Source: JAPLDB01 sp038230515
GTDB lineage: Bacteria > Bacteroidota > Bacteroidia > AKYH767-A > 2013-40CM-41-45
NCBI GenBank assembly: GCA_038230515.1
Contig: JBBRND010000024.1
Span: forward strand, 7,363 to 71,362
DNA: 64,000 nucleotides
Reading direction: 5' to 3'
Both the position numbers and the translations under genes were made by a program. Every line of letters begins with the position of its first letter. The stretch's first letter is position 1. The notes under the pieces are model-generated. The model did not search any database. It was not told where the DNA came from and saw only the letters and a list, made by a program, of their open reading frames with translations. Positions 54,838 through 64,000 of this stretch are shown here, piece after piece.

Positions 54838-56919
54838 TTACTTCACGTTGCTTCCGTTGTTTGTTTTTTCCGATGGCATTACGAACTTCAATTTGCCTTC
54901 TGAATCTTCAGCCATTAAAATCATTCCTCTCGATTCAATACCTTTTATTTTTCGCGGAGCGAGGTTGGCAATTATGGTTACCTGCTGACCAATAATTTTT
55001 TCCGGCTCGTAGCAATGCGCAATGCCGCTTACAATGGTGCGTTGCTCATAGCCAAGATCAATTTTCAGTTTCAGAAGTTTGTCTGTCTTTGGTACGCGCT
55101 CTGCTTCCAGAATGGTGGCAATGCGTAAATCCATTTGGGCAAATCCTTCATAACTGACTTCTGCTTTTGCAATTTCTGATTTGGGATTAGTGATTGCGGA
55201 TTGAACAGCCGATCCGTCTGTAGATTGCTGATTCATCTTTGTAGATTGCAATTTCTGAATTTGTTTTTCAATCACATCATCTTCAATTTTATCAAACAAT
55301 AATTCTGCTGTGCCGAGTTGATGTCCGGGTTTCAGAATTTGTCCGGTTGCCTTTTTCCAATCTACTTTTTCAAGATTCAGCATCTTGTAAAGTTTTGAAG
55401 AAGTGTTTGGAAGAAACGGCTCCATCAGCAGAGCAAGATAAGTTGTTACTTCAAGAGCGATGTAAAGAATGGTTGCAGTTTGCGCTTCATCGGTCTTGAT
55501 TGTTTTCCATGGTTCTGTATCTGCAAGATATTTATTTCCTGCACGGGCTAGATCCATTAATGCAGTTTGCGCTTCGCGGAATTTATACTTTTCAATATTT
55601 TCCGAGATCAGCTTTTTTGCATGCTGCATGGAAGCGATACAAACTTTGTCACGGTCATTCGGCTTTCCGTGTTGCGGAACTTTTCCTTCAAAATAATTTT
55701 GAGTGAGAACCAACGTTCTGTTTACAAAGTTCCCGAGTATCGCAACCAACTCACTGTTGTTCCGCGCCTGGAAATCTTTCCATGTAAAATCATTATCTTT
55801 ATTTTCCGGAAACGTAGAACACAAAACATAACGAAGCACATCCTGCTTGTCAGGAAATTCTTCGAGGTATTCATTCAGCCACACCGCCCAGTTGCGCGAA
55901 GTGGAAATTTTTTCTCCTTCTAAATTCAGAAATTCATTTGCCGGAACATTTTCAGGAAGAATAAATTCGCCATGTGCTTTCAGCATTGCCGGAAAAATGA
56001 TGCAATGAAAAACAATGTTGTCTTTGCCAATGAAGTGAATAAGCTTTGAATCTTTATCGCACCAGTAATCTTTCCACGACCCGGATTTCGGCTCTTGACT
56101 GCCAACTTGTTCAAAGTATGCTTTCGTAGATGAGATGTAACCAATCGGTGCATCGAACCATACGTACAAAACTTTTCCTTCCGTGTTTGGCAACGGAACT
56201 TTCACGCCCCAATCCAAATCTCTTGTAACAGCGCGCGGCTGCAAACCCTGATCGAGCCACGACTTGCACTGACCGAATACGTTTGATTTCCATTCATCTT
56301 TCCTGGAGAGAATCCATTGCTCCAGCCATTCCTTCTGCATCTTATCAAGAGGAAGATACCAGTGCTTTGTTCTTTTCATCACCGGTGGTTTGCCGCTGAG
56401 TTGAGAATGTGGATTGATCAGTTCGCGAGGAGATAAACTCTTTCCGCATTTCTCGCACTGATCTCCGTAGGCATTCGGGTTTGCACAATTCGGGCATGTG
56501 CCGGTGATGTAACGATCGGCAAGAAACATGTTTGCTTCTTCATCGAAATACTGTTCGCTCTCTTCTTCAACAAAAACCTTTTTATCGTAAAGTGTTTTGA
56601 AAAAATCAGAAGCAGTTTTATGATGAAGCGGGTCGCTGGTGCGGTGATAGAAATCAAAAGAGATGCCGAACTTTTCAAAACTTTTCTTCACAATCGTATG
56701 ATACTTGTTTACCAACTGCTGCGGAGTAATTCCTTCTTTGCGTGCGCGCAATGTAATCGGAACACCATGTTCATCAGAGCCGCAAATGAAAAGTATGTCT
56801 TCACCTTTTGCTCTCATGTAGCGCACGAAAATATCGGCAGGCAGATACGCACCTGCAAGATGTCCGATGTGTACAGGACCATTTACGTAAGGCAAAGCGG
56901 AAGTAACAAGGTATCGCAT
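54838..56919 (-). CDS. metG: Methionyl-tRNA synthetase
   Basis: A ~693-residue class I synthetase; I start at the internal ATG (MRYLVTSALPYVNGPVHIGH), since the ten upstream residues are not family-like. Signature PVHIGHLAGAY, zinc knuckle CPNC/CEKC, KMSKS counterpart EKISTSRN, and a C-terminal tRNA-binding domain (QMDLRIATILEAERVPKTD). It attaches methionine to tRNA-Met. Confidence 0.96.
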   Translation of the reverse strand: MRYLVTSALPYVNGPVHIGHLAGAYLPADIFVRYMRAKGEDILFICGSDEHGVPITLRARKEGITPQQLVNKYHTIVKKSFEKFGISFDFYHRTSDPLHHKTASDFFKTLYDKKVFVEEESEQYFDEEANMFLADRYITGTCPNCANPNAYGDQCEKCGKSLSPRELINPHSQLSGKPPVMKRTKHWYLPLDKMQKEWLEQWILSRKDEWKSNVFGQCKSWLDQGLQPRAVTRDLDWGVKVPLPNTEGKVLYVWFDAPIGYISSTKAYFEQVGSQEPKSGSWKDYWCDKDSKLIHFIGKDNIVFHCIIFPAMLKAHGEFILPENVPANEFLNLEGEKISTSRNWAVWLNEYLEEFPDKQDVLRYVLCSTFPENKDNDFTWKDFQARNNSELVAILGNFVNRTLVLTQNYFEGKVPQHGKPNDRDKVCIASMQHAKKLISENIEKYKFREAQTALMDLARAGNKYLADTEPWKTIKTDEAQTATILYIALEVTTYLALLMEPFLPNTSSKLYKMLNLEKVDWKKATGQILKPGHQLGTAELLFDKIEDDVIEKQIQKLQSTKMNQQSTDGSAVQSAITNPKSEIAKAEVSYEGFAQMDLRIATILEAERVPKTDKLLKLKIDLGYEQRTIVSGIAHCYEPEKIIGQQVTIIANLAPRKIKGIESRGMILMAEDSEGKLKFVMPSEKTNNGSNVK

Positions 56920-56976
56920 ATCTCTTAAAAGGGACGCAAAAATAGACAAATAAAGTTGGGGCGGGAAGCGAAAGTG

Positions 56977-58260
56977 TTACCTGATGATGGTGAATTTCAG
57001 AGAGGAAAAATGTTCTCTCTCATCATTAATCCTCAGGAAGTAAATTCCTTCCGGAAGTTTAGAAACGTTTAAAGGTAATTCATTAATACTGTTTGTTTGA
57101 AGTGACAAAATTTTTTCTCCAATCACATTATTAATTTCAATTGAGGCTCTTGAATTTGATAAACCGGAAATCATTAAAATTTCTTTGGTTGGGTTCGGAT
57201 AAATTCTGAATCGACTTGTAGAAAATTCTTCGGTTCCAGAATATGGGAAGACAATATTATTGGCAAGGAAAAATGAATCCGTGTCACATTGATTATACAC
57301 GATGTGATACACCGGAAAATAGTGACTGTATGTATACTGATGCACAGGATTAGGATCAGAAGAAGTGGTTGAATCGCCAAAGTTCCAGATGTGAGTAAAA
57401 GTAGAATTGCTAAACTGACTGAAGTAAACCGGTCCTGCTCCTCCAATTTGATGCCATCTAAATTCAGCCCATGGTTCGTTAATGCCGAGATTAAAAAAAT
57501 TCAAACTGTCCTCAACAGTTTGATGCGCGAAGAGATGAAACATATAAGCAGGTTGTTGTGTAACTCCGGGATCGTACGTGTTTCCATTTGCACTCTTGTG
57601 AAAAAAGATATTGTAGAAAACACTTGCGGCAAGAAAAGAACCGTTGAGAGAAGGATGACTTAAGTCAGCTTGATAAAGTTCTGTGGTGCTGTCAAAAGCA
57701 ATGCATGTTCTGAATGCCTCACCAACAGGAGCAACAATTGCATGACAGGTATCAGCCATCAGTTTGTATGACTCAAGCAAGCGTTGCTGCATTCCAGAAT
57801 AAGTGCAAACAGGAGGATATGCTGCGCAGTTAGCGGCATCACCATATTTCCTTCCCCACGTTTCATAGAAAACTATTTGTGTGCATGAATCATTCGCAAG
57901 AATCAAACTGTCGAGAAGCAACGCATACGGAATCGTTGTAGAGTCAACGCTGTCCGGATCGAGAGAAGGCAACTGGCTTTGTTCCTGCAGCACAACGTAA
58001 TCCCAGGGCTGCTGATTTATCTTGCTTAATGTAGTTACATCAACGGAATGCATTTGAAAAGTGTATCCACCGGGAGCACTCATATCCCATTCAAGCGTAT
58101 CGCCCGCTGCAGCGGCTAAACTGTCAACCAGCAACGGAAGATTATTTACATACGTGTAGCTGTTCCCGATAAACAACACGGAGATTTTTTTGTGTTGAGA
58201 AAAAGAACTCTGCGCAATCAACAAGAGGAAAAGAAATGAAAATGTAATTCTTGATTTCAT
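56977..58260 (-). CDS. SGNH-type secreted protein with PKD-like and T9SS domains
   Basis: A 427-residue secreted protein: signal peptide (1-21), SGNH-like start VLFIGNSYTYVNNLP near residue 28, a PKD-like middle region (HIWNFGDSTTSSDPNPVHQY) and a type IX sorting end (RIYPNPTKEILMI, EGIYFLRI). Hydrolase substrate unknown. Confidence 0.85.
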   Translation of the reverse strand: MKSRITFSFLFLLLIAQSSFSQHKKISVLFIGNSYTYVNNLPLLVDSLAAAAGDTLEWDMSAPGGYTFQMHSVDVTTLSKINQQPWDYVVLQEQSQLPSLDPDSVDSTTIPYALLLDSLILANDSCTQIVFYETWGRKYGDAANCAAYPPVCTYSGMQQRLLESYKLMADTCHAIVAPVGEAFRTCIAFDSTTELYQADLSHPSLNGSFLAASVFYNIFFHKSANGNTYDPGVTQQPAYMFHLFAHQTVEDSLNFFNLGINEPWAEFRWHQIGGAGPVYFSQFSNSTFTHIWNFGDSTTSSDPNPVHQYTYSHYFPVYHIVYNQCDTDSFFLANNIVFPYSGTEEFSTSRFRIYPNPTKEILMISGLSNSRASIEINNVIGEKILSLQTNSINELPLNVSKLPEGIYFLRINDEREHFSSLKFTIIR

Positions 58261-58314
58261 CTGAAAGATGATTCAAAAGTAACAATATAAAATTACACCT
58301 TTGTCTCTGAACTT

Positions 58315-59217
58315 ATGATCATACCACCCTATTTAAAATCCGGAGATAAAGTAGCCATCGTTTCTACTGCACGCAAAGTTTCGGAAGAAGAAATGCAACC
58401 AGCTCTTTCGCTGCTGAATGAATGGGGACTTGAAGTCGTATTCGGAAAAAATCTCTTCAAGGAACTTAATCAGTTTGCAGGAACTGATGGTGAACGTGCG
58501 GAAGATTTCCAAACCGCACTCAATGATCCAACTGTAAAAGCAATTCTTTTTGCGCGTGGTGGATATGGCACCGTTCGCATCATTGATAAGATAGATTGGA
58601 GCGAATTCAAAAATAAACCGAAATGGTTGATTGGGTTCAGTGATGTTACGATTACTCATTCTCACGTTCACAAACTCGGAATAGAAACACTTCATTCCCC
58701 AATGGCTTTCAATCTTCTGAAAGCAACCAACGAATCGAAACAAAAATTGAAAGATGTTTTGTTCGGAGGCAACCTTCAGTACGAATTTCCTGAAAATATT
58801 TTTTCTGACATAAACCGCAAAGGAGAAGCAAGCGGACAATTGGTTGGAGGAAATCTTTCCATCCTTTATTCTTTGCTCGGTTCAAGTTCAAGCATTGATA
58901 CAACCGGGAAAATTCTTTTTCTCGAAGACCTTGACGAATACCTCTATCACATTGACCGGATGATGATGGCATTGAAACGTGCAGGTAAACTGTATAAACT
59001 CTCAGCGCTTATCGTTGGCGGAATGAATGACATGAAAGATAATAAAGTGCGTTTCAATAAATCGGCAGAAGAAATTATCAGCGAAGCAGTGGCGGAATAT
59101 TCTTATCCGGTACTGTATGGATTTCCAGCGGGGCATGTAAGGAATAATTTTCCTCTTATCTTCGGAAGAAAAATCTCAATGAAGGTTGATGTTGATTCAT
59201 CAATCTCATTCGGATAA
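58315..59217 (+). CDS. LD-carboxypeptidase (S66 family)
   Basis: A 300-residue enzyme with IPPYLKSGDKVAIVSTARKV at the start, FARGGYGTVRI, the serine nucleophile region LIGFSDVT, and a late AGHVRNNFPL with the catalytic histidine. It cleaves L,D-bonds in peptidoglycan tetrapeptides for recycling. Confidence 0.92.
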   Translation: MIIPPYLKSGDKVAIVSTARKVSEEEMQPALSLLNEWGLEVVFGKNLFKELNQFAGTDGERAEDFQTALNDPTVKAILFARGGYGTVRIIDKIDWSEFKNKPKWLIGFSDVTITHSHVHKLGIETLHSPMAFNLLKATNESKQKLKDVLFGGNLQYEFPENIFSDINRKGEASGQLVGGNLSILYSLLGSSSSIDTTGKILFLEDLDEYLYHIDRMMMALKRAGKLYKLSALIVGGMNDMKDNKVRFNKSAEEIISEAVAEYSYPVLYGFPAGHVRNNFPLIFGRKISMKVDVDSSISFG

Positions 59218-59274
59218 AATTTCTCTGGGCTGTTTTGAATAACGTTTAACAAATAACGATTAACTTTCTTTTCT

Positions 59275-59640
59275 GTGAGCAAGCAAAGCGAACTCGGTAA
59301 ACTTGGCGAACAACTCGCTGCCGAATTTCTCCGAAAGAAGAAGTACACCATCCTTCAGCAAAACTTTGTGTGGGACAAAGCCGAAGTTGACATCATCGTT
59401 ACCAACAACACGAACAAAATTATTTTTGTTGAAGTGAAAACAAGAGAATCGCCTTACCTCAGCGACCCCGCGCTGATGGTGCCGATGAAAAAGCAGCGGC
59501 AAATAATAAAAGCGGCTGATGCATTTATGAAAGAACATCCTGAAGACCTTTCCGCGCAGTTCGACATCATCTCCATTGTAACCAACAGCAAGTACACGAA
59601 GATTGAGCACTATGAAGAAGCGTTTTATCCTACGTTATAG
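59275..59640 (+). CDS. YraN family endonuclease-fold protein
   Basis: A 121-residue UPF0102/YraN-type protein with a GTG start, LGKLGEQLAAEFLRKKKY and the catalytic-like motif KAEVDIIVTN...FVEVKTRES. Function unresolved; restriction-like nuclease fold. Confidence 0.9.
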   Translation: MSKQSELGKLGEQLAAEFLRKKKYTILQQNFVWDKAEVDIIVTNNTNKIIFVEVKTRESPYLSDPALMVPMKKQRQIIKAADAFMKEHPEDLSAQFDIISIVTNSKYTKIEHYEEAFYPTL

Positions 59641-59706
59641 TTCATAAAATTCAGGCATTAATCAACGTTTTCTCCTCTCACTTTTAAATAATTATCTTCG
59701 CGCCAA

Positions 59707-61611
59707 ATGAGAACAGGAAATCGAAAAATAAGCCGCAACCGTAAAACATCAGGAACTCCGGTAGATGCACAAGCACCGAAAGGGAAACGCTCCAAACCCG
59801 GCTCATCACGAAAGTATAAACCCCAAAGAGAAGACCAGGCATCGTTTGAAGAGCGCAGACCGGCAGGCGAATTATCAGAAGGAAATTTCCGCAGAGAAAA
59901 ACCATACCCGCGCAGAGAAAAACCCGATGGCGACCGCAAAAGCAGCTACGGAAAACCCGCAGGAAGATTTTCGAAAGACAAGCCGCGTTTCAGTAAAGAA
60001 GGTGGAAAGCCATTTACTCCAAGAGAAGGTGGATTTAAAAAACCGTACAACAAGTTTCCAAAAGATGACCGTGCTCCGCGCGATGGCGATAAACCTTTTT
60101 CAGAAAAACCTGACGGAGAGAAAAGACCTTATACACGATTCCCGAAGGATGATAGAGCACCACGCAGAGAGGGCGACAGACCTTTTACTCCGCGAAGTGG
60201 TGGCTTTAAAAAACCGTACAGTAAGTTTCCAAAAGATGACCGTGCTCCGCGCGATGGCGATAAACCTTTTTCAGAAAAACCTGACGGAGAGAAAAGACAT
60301 TATACACGATTCCCGAAGGATGACCGTGCACCACGCAGAGATGGCGACAGACCTTTTACTCCGCGAAATGGTGGATTTAAAAAACCGTACAGCAAGTTTC
60401 CAAAAGATGACCGTGCTCCGCGCGATGGTGATAAACCTTTTTCAAAAAAACCTGACGTAGAGAAAAGACCTTATACACGATTCCCGAAGGATGATAGAGC
60501 ACCACGCAGAGATGGCGACAGACCTTTTACTCCGCGAAGTGGTGGATTTAAGAAACCGTACAGCAAGTTTCCAAAAGATGACCGTGCCCCGCGCGATGGT
60601 GATAAACCTTTTTCAGAAAACTCCGGGAGCGAAAGACCTGCTCGCAACTTTTCTGACAAACGGAAATGGAATAAAGAAACACCCGGTTCTTCTTCAGGAG
60701 ATAGAAGAAGTAGTTTTTCAAAACCAACAGAAGCAGGAGGGGAGGAGAGAAAGTGGAACAGAAAGGAGAGCCACGAATTTTATGGCGACCGCAAAAAGCG
60801 TCCACGCACTTTTAATAAACCCAAATTTAAGGAAGAGCGGAAAGAGAGTGATGGAACTACCCGCCTCAACAAATATATTTCCAATGCCGGTATCTGTTCG
60901 CGCAGAGAAGCCGATGACCTGATTACAGCAGGAGTTATTTCTGTGAACGGAAAAATAATTACACAACTCGGCTTCAAAGTGCAACCTACTGATGAAGTAA
61001 AGTACAACGATGCCAAGTTAAAATCAGAAAAACCGGTTTACCTTCTTCTCAATAAACCCAAGGACTATATCACCACGGTTGATGATCCGCAAAACCGAAA
61101 CACCGTTATGTCTCTCATCAGCAATGCCTGTAAAGAGCGCGTGTATCCTGTAGGGCGGCTGGACAGAAATACAACAGGACTGTTGCTTTTTACCAATGAT
61201 GGCGATCTTGCCGACAAGCTCACGCATCCCAGTTTCGAAGTGCAGAAAGTGTACGAAGTACACCTTGATAAAAACCTGAAGCATGAACACCTGGAGCAGG
61301 TGCGCACCGGCATTACCCTCGAGGACGGTCCCATTAAGCCGGACGACATCTCTTATTCACCTATCGCAAAATCCATTATCGGCATTGAGTTGCACAGCGG
61401 GCGAAACCGCATTGTGCGCAGAATTTTTGAACACCTCGGCTACCGCGTAGGTAAATTAGATCGTGTACTTTATGCAGGGCTCACTAAAAAAGATTTGCCG
61501 CGCGGCAGGTGGCGCTTCCTCTCCGAACTTGAACTGGCATCTCTAAAAATGATTGTGGGCAACAAGCGCTTTAAAGCAATGCCGAAGCAAAAGGTTTTGG
61601 AGGAAGAATAG
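59707..61611 (+). CDS. RluB-type pseudouridine synthase with long repetitive N-terminus
   Basis: A 634-residue protein. The last ~260 residues are a normal RsuA/RluB synthase: S4 domain (RLNKYISNAGICSRREAD, ~390), catalytic Asp in GRLDRNTTGLLLF (~485). The first ~370 residues are a basic, disordered region with a 57-residue repeat (KFPKDDRAPRDGDKPFS, TRFPKDDRAPRR and similar), common in Bacteroidota RluB-type proteins. It modifies a uridine in rRNA; the extension may bind RNA. Confidence 0.9.
   Translation: MRTGNRKISRNRKTSGTPVDAQAPKGKRSKPGSSRKYKPQREDQASFEERRPAGELSEGNFRREKPYPRREKPDGDRKSSYGKPAGRFSKDKPRFSKEGGKPFTPREGGFKKPYNKFPKDDRAPRDGDKPFSEKPDGEKRPYTRFPKDDRAPRREGDRPFTPRSGGFKKPYSKFPKDDRAPRDGDKPFSEKPDGEKRHYTRFPKDDRAPRRDGDRPFTPRNGGFKKPYSKFPKDDRAPRDGDKPFSKKPDVEKRPYTRFPKDDRAPRRDGDRPFTPRSGGFKKPYSKFPKDDRAPRDGDKPFSENSGSERPARNFSDKRKWNKETPGSSSGDRRSSFSKPTEAGGEERKWNRKESHEFYGDRKKRPRTFNKPKFKEERKESDGTTRLNKYISNAGICSRREADDLITAGVISVNGKIITQLGFKVQPTDEVKYNDAKLKSEKPVYLLLNKPKDYITTVDDPQNRNTVMSLISNACKERVYPVGRLDRNTTGLLLFTNDGDLADKLTHPSFEVQKVYEVHLDKNLKHEHLEQVRTGITLEDGPIKPDDISYSPIAKSIIGIELHSGRNRIVRRIFEHLGYRVGKLDRVLYAGLTKKDLPRGRWRFLSELELASLKMIVGNKRFKAMPKQKVLEEE
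60010..60620 (+). repeat. 171-bp tandem repeat within the rluB-type gene
   Basis: Three full and one partial copy of a 171-bp (57-codon) unit, offset positions 60031, 60202, 60373 and 60544. Copies differ at few bases, so the array is young and likely to vary in length. Confidence 0.85.
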
Positions 61612-61847
61612 AGATAGACGGGAATGGTTGGCAACTGGTTTTAAGCCGATTGCCAAATAACTGAAGTTTATTCAGTGCTGTCAGCTCTTACTGCGAGAGG
61701 TTGTGTGCAATATTGACCTTACACTTGCATAACCTGAAGTGGCAGGTGTGCAGCGCACGAAGCCAACGCACAATAGCTGCCGGCAGGGAAAAGATTAAAA
61801 GAACAGGAAGCAAGAATAAAAGTCCTTGAATCAAAAATTGAAAAAAG

Positions 61848-63101
61848 ATGAAGCACCTTAAACTCATTTTTATTATTTTGATGTTTTTCACCTTATCATC
61901 AAAGGCGCAGAATTGGATAAACTTCAATGATACTACTAGCCCAATCATAGAAAACTATCGCAATAATGTAGTAGAAGATAATAATGGAGTTATCTGGATT
62001 AACACTGACCATACGCTTGCAAGTTATGATAATGGTACATGGCAGATGTATAATTTTAATACAATGGGATTGCAATTTTAAAACGTTTTTCCGGCTCCTC
62101 TTGTAGTAGATACTTCGAATCATCTCTGGTTTCTTGCAGACAGTTTTCTAGTGGAATTTGATGGTTCTAATTTTATAACTCATGATACAATAGGCCTAGG
62201 TCAGTATCAGATAGCTGATATTGCAATTAACAAAAAGGACGATGCCATTTGGTTTGCCACCGGGAATGGTTTGGTTAAATACCTGGGTGGTATTTATACC
62301 CGTTTTTCAACTATCAACTCAGGGCTTACTTTCGATGAGGTCAGGTCTGTTACATTTGACACGAATGGATGGATTTGGGCACGAGTATATGATCCCACCT
62401 ATTTTCAACCAATAGTCCGGTTTGATAATACTTCGTGGTGGTTAGCGTACCAGGGAGTATTCGATGGCACTACTTGGCATGGTCCACGTTGTATTAAGGC
62501 AGATAATTTTGGCAATGTTTGGTGGGGCATGGAGAATGGAATACCAGTGCGAAAATATTTAAACGGAGTTTTGGATTCATTCCCTCCTCAAGGTGCAGTT
62601 TCAATGGAACCAATTAGTATTGATAGAATGGGCAATCCCTGGTTTCATAATTTAATTTCACCCCTGCTAATATCTTATTATGATGGCAGTGCTTGGGTAA
62701 CTATTGATGGTCATACCTATGGAATGCCCTATAATTGTTTTGGTGTAAGATCATTTGCATTTGACAATTTTGGCAACACATGGATGGGTACAGATTATGG
62801 AGTAGTAGTATTTAATCCAAACGGATTGAGTTTGCAAACATCGCACAATGGTTCTTCCAACCAGCTACGTTTATATCCTTCTTTAACAGAAAAAGAAATA
62901 TCCATAGAAGGAAAGTTTGCGGGTAAAAAATTAGTGATAAAGATTTTTGATTCTTTAGGAGCGGTTAGTTTATATAATTCCGGAACTCCCGCTACAGATA
63001 AATTTCAGTTGGATGTGGAGTCGTTGCCTGATGGGGTTTATTTTATCCAAATTGGGATTGCCGGTGAGAAAATGTATTCAACAAAATTTCTAAAGCAATA
63101 A
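61848..63101 (+). pseudogene. Two-component-propeller-like secreted protein broken by a stop
   Basis: The frame from 61848 (signal peptide KHLKLIFIILMFFTLSSKAQ) runs to a TAA at 62079-62081 and then continues in the same frame with no loss of propeller-like sequence (VEDNNGVIWINTDHTLASYD; DAIWFATGNGLVKY; GNVWWGMENGIPV) to a T9SS end (YFIQIGIAGEKMYSTKFLK). One nonsense change or a sequence error separates the first 77 residues from the rest. Confidence 0.85.
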
Positions 63102-63119
63102 TATTCAGTGAACCCACCT

Positions 63120-63151
63120 CCTGACACGTATGGATTTTTTCTCGTGTCAGG
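63120..63151. repeat. REP-like palindrome left of the RAYT gene
   Basis: CCTGACACG (63120-63128) pairs with CGTGTCAGG (63143-63151). The element is inverted relative to the one at 63875. Confidence 0.8.
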
Positions 63152-63188
63152 TGGCAACGTTTGCAGAGAATAGAAGCAGCACTGTCAT

Positions 63189-63815
63189 CTATAATTCTAA
63201 TTTTATTTCGGCATATTGCCTATGGCAATAGAGAAAGTTATCCAACCCTCCGAATAATTCCTTTACTTCATTGCGCATTACCAGCGTTTGCTTTTGGGTT
63301 GTGATTGCGGAATAAGATGAATATTTCCAATCGTCCGGCTTTTTTGCAAACCCGGCTTCAACCGGGTTTTGGTGGATGTAGCATATCAAGGTCCGCAGGT
63401 ATTCCGTGCTTTCTATCTTCTTACGCATACATGCGCGCTTAAATAAACTACCTGTTCTCTGCATCACAAAATTAAAATGCTTAGCATACGTGTTAAACAG
63501 GTTGGAGTATATTTTACTCAACTGTTCGTCTAAAAAATATTCACGACTGTTCTGATTCTTAAACTTAGTTTCGCCCAGCTTGTCCCTAAGGTAGCTCTCC
63601 ACTTCTCTTTTTGTTTTTATTCTTATAACCAGATGAAAATGGTTGGGCTGAAGACAATACGCAAGCATATCGGTTACCGGAGGAAGGTACTCTTTCATCT
63701 TTGACAGAAAGTAAGTATAGTCCTGATCTCTTTCAAACAAATTCTCTTTGCCCACTGCATGATTGTAGATGTGGTAATAATGCGTGGATTCTAAAGGCTG
63801 ACGCGGTTCGGGCAT
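63189..63815 (-). CDS. REP-associated tyrosine transposase (RAYT)
   Basis: A 208-residue Y1-type HUH protein from the ATG of MPEPRQPLESTHYYHIYNHA; the upstream ATG would add 20 poorly fitting residues. The HUH motif is NHFHLVI, with a downstream tyrosine-containing helix (YLRTLICYIHQNPVEAGF). It mobilises REP-type palindromes as single strands. It is flanked by inverted REP elements. Confidence 0.85.
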   Translation of the reverse strand: MPEPRQPLESTHYYHIYNHAVGKENLFERDQDYTYFLSKMKEYLPPVTDMLAYCLQPNHFHLVIRIKTKREVESYLRDKLGETKFKNQNSREYFLDEQLSKIYSNLFNTYAKHFNFVMQRTGSLFKRACMRKKIESTEYLRTLICYIHQNPVEAGFAKKPDDWKYSSYSAITTQKQTLVMRNEVKELFGGLDNFLYCHRQYAEIKLEL

Positions 63816-63870
63816 GTTTGGAAATAAAAAGTAAAGATAACGACTTTTTAAAATTAATCTTTTACCTTCT

Positions 63871-63905
63871 GCCACCTGACACGAGAAAAATCCCTACGTG
63901 TCAGG
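63871..63905. repeat. REP-like palindrome right of the RAYT gene
   Basis: CCTGACACG (63875-63883) pairs with CGTGTCAGG (63897-63905), preceded by GCCA. Read on the other strand, it matches the left element, so the two bracket the transposase as inverted copies. Confidence 0.8.
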
Positions 63906-63962
63906 AAGCGAGCCCACAATACCTGCCGCATGGTAATTGAGAAAAAGACATCAGAAAAACCC

Positions 63963-63994
63963 AAAAAGGGATACCGCACCGGCATCCCTTTTTT
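63963..63994. terminator. Terminator-like hairpin at the window edge
   Basis: AAAGGGATACCG pairs with CGGCATCCCTTT, one mismatch, with A/T runs on both sides. Confidence 0.7.
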
Positions 63995-64000
63995 AATTTC

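Noticed and set aside
59765..60922. Plus-strand ORFs in another frame of the rluB repeat
   Set aside because: They are by-products of the 171-bp repeat.

Overview
The window looks like a chromosome segment of a member of the Bacteroidota. The evidence is the T9SS-type C-terminal sorting domains on secreted proteins, an OmpA-family protein with calcium-binding-type repeats, a DUF3822-rsmD-coaD-NUDIX-pyrE neighbourhood, a Bacteroidota-type promoter (TTTG and TAnnTTTG boxes) before an XRE gene, and AT-rich DNA with weak Shine-Dalgarno sites. No rRNA and no CRISPR array were seen. Genus cannot be stated.

Bases 1 to about 35,140 are an accessory region packed with defence and mobility genes. It abuts the 3' end of a tRNA-Leu(UAA) gene at 35139-35222, and a tyrosine integrase (33552-34967) sits next to that tRNA, so an element integrated at the tRNA is the simplest reading. 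The other end was not found and may lie left of the window. A second tyrosine recombinase (4148-5026) suggests a nested element. Left to right: a partial OmpA-like ORF; a winged-helix protein; an AbiGi-like pair; the second recombinase with a highly structured leader; a TrlF-like PHP-ABC ATPase; a HEPN-MNT pair; a small replication-type module; a methyltransferase-ArdC-SymE module; a membrane protein pair; remnants of a histidine kinase and of gene X; a decayed copy of the methyltransferase-ArdC-SymE module; an XRE-ImmA/PIN pair; a multi-ubiquitin/E2/E1-JAB operon; a TIR, HEPN-like and AlbA_2 cluster; intact gene X; a DUF3050/amino-acid ABC transporter/unknown-protein operon; and a NYN-HTH-integrase end module.

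Bases 35,139 to 64,000 are mostly ordinary chromosome: tRNA-Leu, tRNA-Gly, mutS, a SpoU methyltransferase, an OmpA protein, deoxynucleoside kinase, folK, sppA, DUF3822, rsmD, coaD, a NUDIX hydrolase, pyrE, two caspase-like genes, a GH24-like lysozyme, tRNA-Arg, an endonuclease I-type secreted nuclease, metG, an SGNH-type secreted protein, an LD-carboxypeptidase, yraN, an rluB-type gene with a 171-bp repeat, a broken propeller gene and a RAYT transposase flanked by REP palindromes.

The most unusual observations are: (i) two copies (3928-3981 and 9265-9315) of a three-way-junction fold with identical junction bases but compensatory changes in the stems; (ii) the ubiquitin-like conjugation operon; (iii) gene X, present as one intact and two complementary partial copies around the defence cargo; (iv) the operon joining a DUF3050 protein to a complete amino-acid-type ABC importer and an unrecognised 637-residue protein. 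Functions given for defence genes are inferences from domain families; none can be proved from sequence alone.
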